NCBI GenBank assembly: GCA_900549545.1 | Contig: URPA01000005.1 | Span: 5,032-69,031 of the forward strand | Direction of reading: 5' to 3' | From: an uncultured Eubacteriales bacterium | GTDB taxonomy: Bacteria; Bacillota; Clostridia; Oscillospirales; Oscillospiraceae | Length of the DNA: 64,000 nt | Shown: positions 16,838 to 23,877 of the stretch, piece after piece | How the letters are laid out: each line of letters starts with the position of its first letter | Numbering within the stretch: position 1 is the stretch's first letter | The notes under the pieces: model-generated | The model's input: only the letters and a program-made list of their open reading frames with translations | Told to the model about the DNA's origin: nothing | Database searches by the model: none | Position numbers and translations under genes: made by a program

Positions 16838-18097
16838 TCAGTCAGTAAGTGTAAAGTCTTCGTTGGCAAGCCTGATGCGCGAGTTCTTGTTTATCTCAAC
16901 CTCAACTCCGACCGGGATGGGTTCGTCATTTACAAACGTGCGGTTTTTGGAGTTCTTGTCCACAATAAAGTATCTTCCGCCCTTGTTTATGATATCCGCG
17001 TGGCTGCGGCTTATCGCGTTGTTGTTCGCTATGAAATAGTCAACATATTCGCGCTCCTTGCCCACTCTGAACACGGGCTTGTTTATCTCCACGGTCTCGC
17101 CTGTGGACACTCTTGTGAGCTTCATATACTTGACCGCCGGGGCTCTGCCATTGCGCGAGTAGGTGTCCGAATTATCCAGGAAGGTCGTCTCCATCTCCTC
17201 GACCTGGCCGTTTTGCGCCGGGGTGAGCAGCGAGGTGTCATAGCTGTCGTCAAGCACGCCGGTCTGCGAATAGTCATCGTTGAGAAGGCCGGTCGCGTCA
17301 TAGTCGTTGTTGCCCGGCTGTCTGCCGGCATAGCCCGTGCTCTGGTACGCGCTGCCAACGCTCTGGGGCTGCGGCCGGTTATTCTGCGGGGTATACACGG
17401 TCTGATAGGCGTCGCTGCCGGGATAGCGCGGGCCGCTCTGGGCGCTGTAAGTGCTCTGAGGCTGCGGCCTGTCGTTGTAGTGCCGGTACTGCTCGCGCCT
17501 GTCGTCGGTGAGAAAGCCGCTGTTGCCGAGGGTCAGCTTTTTGACCTGGGCCATTGTCGAGGGCGACACCTTGTCGATATACCCGCTGACCTTGTCCGCG
17601 TCAAAGTACGGCATCTCCTCAAGGAACTTGGAAAACGAGGATACCGTTACGGAGGCGTCCCTCGTGTCAAGGCGGGTCATGGATATAACGGTGTCGATAA
17701 ACTGCCGCAGGTCTATGTAAAACGTGCTCACAACAATGGGCATGTACAAAAACCAGAGCTGCTTTGTCGCGCCGTTAATATAGACATAGTTGGGGTCGAG
17801 CACCAGATTGCACATGGCAAGCCCGTTTTTCTTCATGTCCTTTGCCATTTCCGTTATCTGCGCGATAATGAAAAACAGCTCATTTGCCGAAATGGGCATT
17901 TTCAGCCTCTCGGGCAGCGCGACTCCCAGCGGCCCGACATATTCAAACTGCCGCTGCTTGGCCGATACCACCTTCATCAGGCCCCGCAGATTTTTTGTGG
18001 AAAGCATTTCATATTCTCTTGCGTTGACGGTATAGCCCGCGTCGAGCTTCAGTCTGACAATATTCTGCCCGTTTTTTGCTGATGCTTTGATTTTCAT
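16838..18097 (-). CDS. FHA-domain protein B with DUF6382-like domain and threonine-motif linker
   Basis: A 419-residue cytoplasmic protein and first gene of the minus-strand run. Residues 1-190 share with FHA protein A the NG...CN...VYIN...FLYMP pattern (91, 96, 105, 116). Residues 200-265 are a Gln/Pro/Tyr-rich low-complexity linker. Residues 265-306 hold four motifs like those of the array protein (ATGLLNDD, QTGVLDD, DTSLLTP, ETTFLDN). Residues 330-417 form an FHA domain with the canonical SRSHADI and DKNSKNRTFVN. An FHA reader carrying its own acceptor motifs suggests autoinhibition or chaining, as in GarA/OdhI. The ATG at 18097 opens a 321-bp divergent intergenic region. Confidence 0.85.
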   Translation of the reverse strand: MKIKASAKNGQNIVRLKLDAGYTVNAREYEMLSTKNLRGLMKVVSAKQRQFEYVGPLGVALPERLKMPISANELFFIIAQITEMAKDMKKNGLAMCNLVLDPNYVYINGATKQLWFLYMPIVVSTFYIDLRQFIDTVISMTRLDTRDASVTVSSFSKFLEEMPYFDADKVSGYIDKVSPSTMAQVKKLTLGNSGFLTDDRREQYRHYNDRPQPQSTYSAQSGPRYPGSDAYQTVYTPQNNRPQPQSVGSAYQSTGYAGRQPGNNDYDATGLLNDDYSQTGVLDDSYDTSLLTPAQNGQVEEMETTFLDNSDTYSRNGRAPAVKYMKLTRVSTGETVEINKPVFRVGKEREYVDYFIANNNAISRSHADIINKGGRYFIVDKNSKNRTFVNDEPIPVGVEVEINKNSRIRLANEDFTLTD

Positions 18098-18418
18098 CCT
18101 CGTTCTCCCTCTATCATATCTGTTGCGCTGCCGCGTCCCTGCCGCTCACAGCGGCGGGCGGCTCGCGCGCCGGTGAGCCCACTGCGCCTATTTTTGACAC
18201 TCTGCCACAGTATAACATTATTATTTGCGCGCTTGTTTGGCAGGGGAATAATTTGCACTTTTTTGGGCATAATTTGCACCCCCACTTTTAGTCAATTATT
18301 TTTTGGAACTTTTTTCGGACTTTTCTCTGTACATCCGCGAAAAATGATGATATTATTATTTCGATTGGAATTATCCTATGCTGTAAAAAATTTTACTTTC
18401 ACTGGGAGCCGCATACTT
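18098..18418. promoter_or_regulatory. Divergent intergenic region with 11-bp direct repeats (candidate LytTR site)
   Basis: This gap separates FHA protein B from the histidine kinase. An 11-bp sequence, ATAATTTGCAC, occurs twice at 18248-18258 and 18269-18279, 21 bp apart, the spacing LytTR regulators use on direct repeats. TTGACA at 18194-18199 with an AT-rich hexamer 17 bp later is a possible plus-strand promoter. TATACT on the minus strand near 18211-18216 could serve the secretion run. No small gene was supported here. Confidence 0.5.
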
Positions 18419-19729
18419 ATGTCCGAGCTTTTTCAATGGTATTTTGAGACAACTCACACCACATGGATTACATATATCGTTGAACTGCTTTACTATTCCA
18501 TGTGGTTTGTCGTTTTAAACGCAACACTCCCCATGCGCTTCAAGCGCTGGATAAGCATTCTTGTAGAGATTATTCTTGCCACGATTGTTTTTCCCTTCGC
18601 GGCTCATCTTCTGCCATATATGTCGGTACTGAGAACAGTTTTTACTTACGCGCTCCTTTTCTCGTTTTGTTTTTTGATTTTCAAAGGCTCCAAAGCCAAA
18701 GTCTGCCTGACGCTTGTTCTTTTGCAGATGGTCTCCGTGTTGAACGAGCTGATTGGCAGCGCGCTCTATTTCCCGAATGAGGTTCTCGCCGACAGTCTGG
18801 ATAAGCTGAGCACGCAGGAGCTTTTACTTCATACATATCTTCCGTATATGACCTTGTCATGTATCTCGTATCTGCTGCTGTATCTGTTCCTTAACCGTGT
18901 GCGTTTCAGCCTCCGCATTCGCGACTGCCTGCTGCTGATGCTCTATCCGCTCAGCCAGGTGGTGCTTATATCGGGCTGGCTGAAGGTTCTGACCTATGAC
19001 AGAAGCACCGCAAGCTCCGCGCTGTTTATCGTGATGGTCGTGTTCTGTCTGGCGGCCGATTTCGCGCTTCTGGCTATCATCGGCAGCGTCGCCCGCCGGG
19101 CGCAGCTTGAAAGTGAAAACCTCCTGCTCGAGCAGCAGCTTGTGCAGCAGGAGAAGCATTATGAGGCCCTGACGGCTCAATACGACAGCGTCCGCATCAT
19201 GCGGCACGATATTTCAAAGCATATTGACGCGGTGGAGGGCCTGATAAGCCGCGGCGAGCAGGATGAGGCCCTGCAATATATTGCGGAGCTCAACCAGACC
19301 TGGCACAAGGTCCCCGCCTGCTTCTGCCAGCACCCGGTGGCTGATGCCTTCCTCTCCAGCCAGATAAGCGCCGCCGAGGCAGCGGGCATAAAGACCGAGT
19401 TTACCGGCAATATCCGCCCTGACATCGCCGTGAGCAGCATCGACCTTATCCGCAGCCTCGGCAACCTTCTGGAAAACGCTTATGAAAGCTGCAAGCTCAG
19501 CCAGGGCGGTCCTGTGAGTCTCAGCTGTGCTGAATCCGGCGGCTGCCTTGTAATAATCACCGAAAACCCGGCGGAGCCGCAGCCTGTCAAGCGCGAAAAG
19601 CGCATCCCGAGTCTGGAGCGGGGCATAGGAACGCGTGTTCTGTCGGATATTGCGCGCAAGTATGACGGCAGCTTCAGCGCCGGGCAGGACGGCAGCCTCT
19701 ACCGCGCGTGCTTAGTGTTAAAAGCGTGA
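18419..19729 (+). CDS. AgrC/HPK10-type sensor histidine kinase
   Basis: Start chosen at the ATG at 18419, about 8-11 nt after GGGAG; the frame extends upstream but without a better site. The protein has 436 residues: five to six membrane helices over about 1-200, a coiled coil (ENLLLEQQLVQQEKHYEAL), the H-box RHDISKH with His263, an N-box with SLGNLLENAYESC and a G-box with ERGIGTRVL. This is the GHKL, quorum-sensing or peptide-sensing class. It lies 11 bp before a LytTR response regulator. No autoinducer peptide gene was seen next to it, so the signal is unknown. Confidence 0.88.
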   Translation: MSELFQWYFETTHTTWITYIVELLYYSMWFVVLNATLPMRFKRWISILVEIILATIVFPFAAHLLPYMSVLRTVFTYALLFSFCFLIFKGSKAKVCLTLVLLQMVSVLNELIGSALYFPNEVLADSLDKLSTQELLLHTYLPYMTLSCISYLLLYLFLNRVRFSLRIRDCLLLMLYPLSQVVLISGWLKVLTYDRSTASSALFIVMVVFCLAADFALLAIIGSVARRAQLESENLLLEQQLVQQEKHYEALTAQYDSVRIMRHDISKHIDAVEGLISRGEQDEALQYIAELNQTWHKVPACFCQHPVADAFLSSQISAAEAAGIKTEFTGNIRPDIAVSSIDLIRSLGNLLENAYESCKLSQGGPVSLSCAESGGCLVIITENPAEPQPVKREKRIPSLERGIGTRVLSDIARKYDGSFSAGQDGSLYRACLVLKA

Positions 19730-19740
19730 AAGGAGCCGCC

Positions 19741-20475
19741 ATGATCAAAATTGCGATTTGTGATGATGATTCTGTTTCTCTTGAGAGGATTGGCCGGCTC
19801 ATAGCGCAGCAGCCGGAGCTCCCCCACTCCGAGGCGAAAACCTTTCTCTCCGGTGAATCGCTCCTGAGCACGATAACGGAGGATGGCTGGCAGCCGGATA
19901 TTGCCGTGCTGGACATTGTGTTTGGCAGCGGCAGCGGCATAGACGGTATAGGTCTGGCAAAGGAGCTCAACCTCATCTGCCCGAGCTGCTCTATCATTTT
20001 TCTCACCTCCCACCTGTGCTTTGCCCCGGACGTATACGAGACGCGGCACAGCTATTTTGTCCTTAAAAGTCAGGTGGAGGCCAAAATCGGCGCGGCGCTC
20101 AAAAAGGCTCAGAGCGAGATAGACAGGCGGGAATTTATCTGCCTGCACTGTAACGCAAAGGATCTGCTCCTGCCGGTAAACGAGGTGCTTTTCATAGAGC
20201 GCAAGCTGAAAAAGACTCTGCTGGTGCAGGCCACCGGTGAAGAATACTGGGTCAGCGCCAAGCCCTCTGAGCTGCTCTGTGATTTGCAGGAGTCGTCCAT
20301 CGTCCACTGCCATCAGAGCTTCTGGGTCAATTTGGAGTTTGTCAGCAGAATGAGCTCGGAGAGCTTTCTTTTGACCTCCGGCCATGAGATACCGATCAGC
20401 CGCGGCTTCCGCTCCGAGGCCAAGGCCGCCTTTCACAGCTTTCTCTGCCGGGCCTCCCTGTCCCGGGTCATGTAA
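19741..20475 (+). CDS. LytTR-family response regulator
   Basis: A 244-residue regulator starting at the ATG at 19741 after AAAGGAGC; the longer upstream frame lacks a better site. The receiver domain has the acidic pocket DDD at 8-10, phospho-acceptor Asp58 in VLDIVFG and Lys in KSQ near 108. Residues 140-240 form a LytTR DNA-binding domain (EVLFIERKLKKTLL, SIVHCHQSFWVNLEFV), which reads direct repeats about two helical turns apart. It is co-transcribed with the kinase. The paired repeats upstream of the kinase gene suggest autoregulation, possibly with control of the divergent secretion run. Confidence 0.9.
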   Translation: MIKIAICDDDSVSLERIGRLIAQQPELPHSEAKTFLSGESLLSTITEDGWQPDIAVLDIVFGSGSGIDGIGLAKELNLICPSCSIIFLTSHLCFAPDVYETRHSYFVLKSQVEAKIGAALKKAQSEIDRREFICLHCNAKDLLLPVNEVLFIERKLKKTLLVQATGEEYWVSAKPSELLCDLQESSIVHCHQSFWVNLEFVSRMSSESFLLTSGHEIPISRGFRSEAKAAFHSFLCRASLSRVM

Positions 20476-20490
20476 AGGCCTTATTTATTC

Positions 20491-20531
20491 AAAAGCACCC
20501 CGCTTGCCAAAATGGCAAGCGGGGTGCTTTT
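20491..20531 (+). terminator. Intrinsic terminator of the two-component operon
   Basis: A 19-bp perfect inverted repeat (AAAAGCACCCCGCTTGCCA and its complement) encloses AAA and ends in TTTT, 15 bp after the regulator stop codon. Confidence 0.92.
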
Positions 20532-20592
20532 CATTATTCTTTTCATTATTCTTTTATCCTTATCGTGTTTTTGCCGCGCTCTGCCCTCCCTC

Positions 20593-20621
20593 ATATATGC
20601 TGCTATCTCAACATATACATT
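20593..20621 (+). promoter_or_regulatory. Candidate sigma-E promoter of spoIIID
   Basis: ATATAT at 20593-20598 and TATACATT at 20614-20621 are 15 bp apart, resembling the sigma-E pattern (ATATT, 14-15 bp, CATACAnT) with two -10 mismatches. spoIIID is a sigma-E gene in other spore formers, which supports the reading. Confidence 0.4.
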
Positions 20622-20694
20622 AACAAAACAGAGCCGAAGGCTTGATAGCCCGGCTTTCATTTGCCCGAGCAAGCGAGGATTGGGAGTGGTTTAA

Positions 20695-20943
20695 GTGCAT
20701 ACTGACATTGAAGAGCGCGCCTGCGAATTGGCGGAGTACATAATTGAAAACAGCGCCACTGTCCGCGCCGCCGCCGCGCAGTTTGGCATATCAAAATCAA
20801 CCGTACACAAGGATTTGACGGAGCGCCTGCCGCATATTAAACCGGCGCTGTATAAGCAGGTGCGGGTGCTGCTGGACCAGAACAAGGCCGAGCGCCATAT
20901 CCGCGGCGGCATGGCAACCAGAAGAAAATACAAAGGGGAATAA
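20695..20943 (+). CDS. spoIIID: Sporulation transcription regulator SpoIIID
   Basis: An 82-residue protein with the characteristic SpoIIID sequence: a helix-turn-helix around ATVRAAAAQFGISKSTVHKD and a basic C-terminal helix ending HIRGGMATRRKYKGE. It acts in the mother cell to switch sigma-E and sigma-K genes. The start is GTG at 20695, after a weak GGGAG site. It is transcribed alone, with a possible sigma-E promoter upstream. In many Clostridia spoIIID precedes an mreB/mbl gene; that neighbour is absent here and a structured repeat follows instead. Confidence 0.95.
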   Translation: MHTDIEERACELAEYIIENSATVRAAAAQFGISKSTVHKDLTERLPHIKPALYKQVRVLLDQNKAERHIRGGMATRRKYKGE

Positions 20944-20961
20944 GCGCAAAAAAGCACAGGC

Positions 20962-21148
20962 GAGAGCCTCGCAGAGTTCGCCGACTGCGGTCGGCGAATA
21001 AAATTAAAATAAGTTTTTTCCGGGGGCATGTACCTCGGAAAAAACATTTTGCACGGAGAGAGTGTATTTTTGCCCTCCTACGCTGGGCAAAAATGCGCGA
21101 AAGAAGTGAAAAACCTTTTGTAGACAAAGGCTTTGCCCTTGTCTACAA
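20962..21148. repeat. Structured dispersed repeat, copy 1 (four hairpins)
   Basis: Homologous to 34149-34376. Four inverted repeats occur in order: 20977-20985/20990-20998, 21013-21022/21036-21045, 21067-21075/21085-21093 and 21118-21127/21139-21148. All are also formed in copy 2, with compensating base changes in several stems. A 16-bp direct repeat (GCAAAAAAGCACAGGC) flanks the copy at 20946-20961 and 21149-21164, as if insertion had duplicated half of the adjacent terminator. Confidence 0.8.
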
Positions 21149-21150
21149 GC

Positions 21151-21182
21151 AAAAAAGCACAGGCTTTCGCCTGTGCTTTTTT
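21151..21182. terminator. Bidirectional terminator between spoIIID and the oxidoreductase operon
   Basis: GCACAGGC and its complement enclose TTTC, flanked by six A and six T, so it works on both strands. It would end the oxidoreductase operon coming from the right and spoIIID from the left. Confidence 0.9.
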
Positions 21183-21197
21183 ATTATAGATTGGGAT

Positions 21198-21737
21198 TTA
21201 GCCTCTTGCGGCCAGCTTGCCGGCCTCGAGAGCCTTCATGTTGCCCTCAAGGAATCTCGCCTTGCGCTCGCCGAGCTCAATGCGGATAGCCTCGCTCATC
21301 TTGTCATCGCTGACGATGGGGCACTTCTCCAGCATAGAGCCGAGGATAGCGACGTTTGCGCCCTTGGGGTTGCCGACTTCCTCGGCAATCTTGTTGGCGT
21401 CGCAGTAGACAACAGTGATGTCGTCGCGGGTGCTCTTGCGCTCGATGATGGAGCTGTTGATAACGAGGACACCGCCGGGCTTGACCTTGCTCTCGAACTT
21501 ATCCAGAGAGGGCAGGTTCATGGCGACGATAACGTCGGCCATGTCGACCAGGGGAGAACCGACCTCGTTGTCGCTGATGATGACGGAGCAGTTAGCCGTG
21601 CCGCCGCGCATCTCAGGGCCGTAGGAGGGAAGCCAGGAGACATGCTTGTCATCAAGCATGCAGGCCATAGCGAGGAACTTGCCGATCAGAAGCATGCCCT
21701 GACCGCCGAAACCCGCAAAAATAAACTGTTTCATCAT
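21198..21737 (-). CDS. 2-oxoacid:ferredoxin oxidoreductase, gamma subunit
   Basis: This 179-residue protein begins MMKQFIFAGFGGQGMLLIGK, the Gly-rich signature of the gamma subunit, and continues with GGTANCSVIISDNEVGSPLV as in pyruvate/ketoisovalerate oxidoreductases. The subunit helps bind CoA and close the complex. It is the last of four genes (delta, alpha, beta, gamma), 2 bp after beta. The enzyme oxidatively decarboxylates a 2-oxoacid to acyl-CoA with reduction of ferredoxin, or runs in reverse. The substrate cannot be fixed from this subunit. Confidence 0.93.
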   Translation of the reverse strand: MMKQFIFAGFGGQGMLLIGKFLAMACMLDDKHVSWLPSYGPEMRGGTANCSVIISDNEVGSPLVDMADVIVAMNLPSLDKFESKVKPGGVLVINSSIIERKSTRDDITVVYCDANKIAEEVGNPKGANVAILGSMLEKCPIVSDDKMSEAIRIELGERKARFLEGNMKALEAGKLAARG

Positions 21738-21739
21738 AA

Positions 21740-22486
21740 TTATTCCGCAGCCCCCTTATCTTTATACACGCCCAGAGGATAGTAGGGGATCATGTTCTCT
21801 TCAAGCCATGTCATTGCCTCAACCGGGCTGAGACCCCAGTTGGTGGGGCAGGTGGACAGAACCTCGATCATGCAGAAGCCCTTGCCTTCCTTCTGGTACT
21901 GGAATGCCTTCTTGATAGCCTTCTTGGTCTTGAGGATATTCGCGTTGGTGTTGACTGCGCAGCGCTCGATGTAGTAAGAGCCGGGGATCTGGGCCAGCAT
22001 CTCGGACATCTTGATGGGCGCGCCGCACCATGCCTCGTCACGGCCATAGGGAGAGGTGGTGGTCTTCTGGCCGACAAGGGTGGTGGGGGCCATCTGGCCG
22101 CCGGTCATGCCGTAGATAGCGTTGTTGACGAAGATAGTGACGAACTTCTCGCCGCGGTGAGCAGCGTGGACTATTTCAGCGGTACCGATGGAGGCAAGGT
22201 CGCCGTCGCCCTGATAGGTGAAGACTATGGTGTCGGGCTTGGCACGCTTTGCGCCGGTAGCCACAGCGGGAGCGCGGCCGTGGGCAGCCTCGTACATATC
22301 GCAGTTGAAGTAGTCATAGGCGAAAACGGAGCAGCCGACAGGTGCAACACCCAGCACATTACCGTCGAGATTCATCTCGTCGATAACCTCGGCCACCAGG
22401 CGGTGGATTATACCGTGGTTGCAGCCGGGGCAGTAATGGAACTGCTTATCGGCCAGCAGCTTTGTCTTTTCAAATACAACAGACAT
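21740..22486 (-). CDS. 2-oxoacid:ferredoxin oxidoreductase, beta (TPP-binding) subunit
   Basis: A 248-residue TPP-binding subunit. The CPGCNHG motif near residues 19-25 and the GDGD...N segment (YQGDGDLASIG, then NNAIYGMTGGQ) are the cofactor and Mg-binding hallmarks. The ATG lies immediately after the alpha stop codon with AGGAGG upstream, so translation is coupled. The size and the separate delta ferredoxin fit the four-subunit VOR/KOR class of anaerobes. Branched-chain 2-oxoacids or 2-oxoglutarate are the likely substrates. Confidence 0.94.
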   Translation of the reverse strand: MSVVFEKTKLLADKQFHYCPGCNHGIIHRLVAEVIDEMNLDGNVLGVAPVGCSVFAYDYFNCDMYEAAHGRAPAVATGAKRAKPDTIVFTYQGDGDLASIGTAEIVHAAHRGEKFVTIFVNNAIYGMTGGQMAPTTLVGQKTTTSPYGRDEAWCGAPIKMSEMLAQIPGSYYIERCAVNTNANILKTKKAIKKAFQYQKEGKGFCMIEVLSTCPTNWGLSPVEAMTWLEENMIPYYPLGVYKDKGAAE

Positions 22487-23566
22487 TTATTTGCCCTCCT
22501 TCATTTCGAGGATCTTGTTCTTGATCTCTTCGGTGGTGGTGAACTGGCTGCCGCAGTGGCCGATGAACTCAACGTTCTTTGCGCCATTGATGGCAAGCTT
22601 GACATCCTCCAGCATCTGGCCTTCGTTGATCTCAACATCCAGAACACCCTTCACGCCGTCGCGGCAGACGGTCTCAGCCAGGTGCTCATAGGGGAAGGGC
22701 CATACGGTGATGGGACGGAACAGACCGACCTTCACGCCATCCTCGCGCAGCTCGTCGATAGCGGTCTTGGCTATACGGGCAACGGTGCCGAAGGCTGTGA
22801 TGATGAACTCGGCATCATCGGTCTTGTAGTTCTCCCACATCTGCTCGTTGGCTTTCGCCTCGGCATAGACGGCCTGAAGCACGTCATTGTGGATGGCGAG
22901 ATCCTCGGTGTTGATGTAGATGGAGTTGATAACGCCGCGCTTTGCGGGGTCATCGCCGGGCTTCCAGCCGGTGCAGGCCCAGGGCTTCTTCTCGGGGTCA
23001 ACCTTGTACTCGCGCATCTCGGGCATCTCAACAGGCTCCATCATCTGGGCGATGATACCATCGGCCAGGAACAGGACGGGCATGCGATACTGCTCGGCCT
23101 TATCAAAGGCGAACATCATGATATCAATAGCTTCCTGAACGGAGGAGGGAGCATAGGTCAGCAGATGGTAGTCACCGTTGCCGCCGCCCTTGGTGCCCTG
23201 GAAATAGTCACCCTGGGAGGCCTGGATGTTGCCAAGGCCGGGGCCGCCGCGCATAACGTTGAGGATAACGCAGGGCAGCTGAGCGCCCGCGCAGTAGGAT
23301 ATACCCTCCTGCTTGAGGCTGACTCCGGGGCTGGAGGAAGAGGTGATAACACGGGCGCCGGTACCGGCAGCGCCGTAAACCATGTTGATAGCTGCAACCT
23401 CGCTCTCGGCCTGAAGGAAGCAACCGCCAACCTCGGGCATACGAGCGGACATGTATTCGGGAATTTCAGTCTGCGGGGTGATAGGATAGCCGAAGAAGAA
23501 ACGGGCGCCTGCGCGAATGGCGGCCTCCGCGATAGCTTCGCTACCCTTCATAAGAGTCAATGCCAT
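22487..23566 (-). CDS. vorB: 2-oxoacid:ferredoxin oxidoreductase, alpha subunit (VorB-like)
   Basis: A 359-residue alpha subunit: KGSEAIAEAAIRAGARFFFG, YPITPQTEIPEYM, then SSSSPGVSLKQEGISYCAGA and MRGGPGLGNIQ. This pattern is closest, from memory, to subunits annotated VorB (3-methyl-2-oxobutanoate:ferredoxin oxidoreductase) in gut Firmicutes; 2-oxoglutarate oxidoreductase is the alternative. It contributes the TPP pyrimidine-side site and the interface to beta. The ferredoxin gene lies 14 bp upstream and beta follows directly. In an amino-acid fermenter it would produce branched acyl-CoA plus reduced ferredoxin. Confidence 0.92.
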   Translation of the reverse strand: MALTLMKGSEAIAEAAIRAGARFFFGYPITPQTEIPEYMSARMPEVGGCFLQAESEVAAINMVYGAAGTGARVITSSSSPGVSLKQEGISYCAGAQLPCVILNVMRGGPGLGNIQASQGDYFQGTKGGGNGDYHLLTYAPSSVQEAIDIMMFAFDKAEQYRMPVLFLADGIIAQMMEPVEMPEMREYKVDPEKKPWACTGWKPGDDPAKRGVINSIYINTEDLAIHNDVLQAVYAEAKANEQMWENYKTDDAEFIITAFGTVARIAKTAIDELREDGVKVGLFRPITVWPFPYEHLAETVCRDGVKGVLDVEINEGQMLEDVKLAINGAKNVEFIGHCGSQFTTTEEIKNKILEMKEGK

Positions 23567-23580
23567 TTTTCTATTCCTCC

Positions 23581-23790
23581 TTAATCCTTTTCTATCCTAA
23601 TCGCTACATCGGGGCAGGTACGCGCACAGGAAGCGCAGCCTATGCACGCCGGCTGATCCACGACCTCTGCGGGGTGGTAGCCCTTTGCGTTGAGCTTGGT
23701 CTTGGAGAGGGCAAGCACGTTTTTGGGGCAGGCCCTAACGCACAAGCCGCAGCCTTTGCAGACAAGCTCATTGATTGTCACCTTTACCAT
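23581..23790 (-). CDS. 2-oxoacid:ferredoxin oxidoreductase, delta (2x[4Fe-4S]) subunit
   Basis: A 69-residue ferredoxin-like subunit with two CxxCxxCxxxCP clusters, [12 protein letters not shown] and [12 protein letters not shown], each for one [4Fe-4S] centre. It passes electrons from the TPP site of beta to external ferredoxin. It is first in the delta-alpha-beta-gamma order, 14 bp before alpha. A separate P-loop ATPase gene ends 87 bp upstream, with a small hairpin and T-run between. Confidence 0.95.
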   Translation of the reverse strand: MVKVTINELVCKGCGLCVRACPKNVLALSKTKLNAKGYHPAEVVDQPACIGCASCARTCPDVAIRIEKD

Positions 23791-23844
23791 GTTTTTACCT
23801 CTTTTCTACATTGATTTTGCATTTTTACAATGTTTTGCTAACTT

Positions 23845-23864
23845 ATTAAAACCGCACCATGCGG
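23845..23864 (-). terminator. Weak terminator after the P-loop ATPase gene
   Basis: CCGCA/TGCGG with a 3-nt loop, followed on the minus strand by TTTTAAT. The stem is only 5 bp, so read-through into the ferredoxin subunit gene is likely. Confidence 0.45.
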
Positions 23865-23877
23865 GAAAAGACAAAGC

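Noticed and set aside
18094..18285. Small minus-strand frame upstream of FHA protein B
   Set aside because: Overlaps the regulatory gap and the candidate promoter, has Arg-rich noise composition and no ribosome-binding site.
18419..20475. Complete agr quorum-sensing locus
   Set aside because: Only AgrC-like and LytTR proteins are present; no AgrB protease or peptide precursor was found around them.
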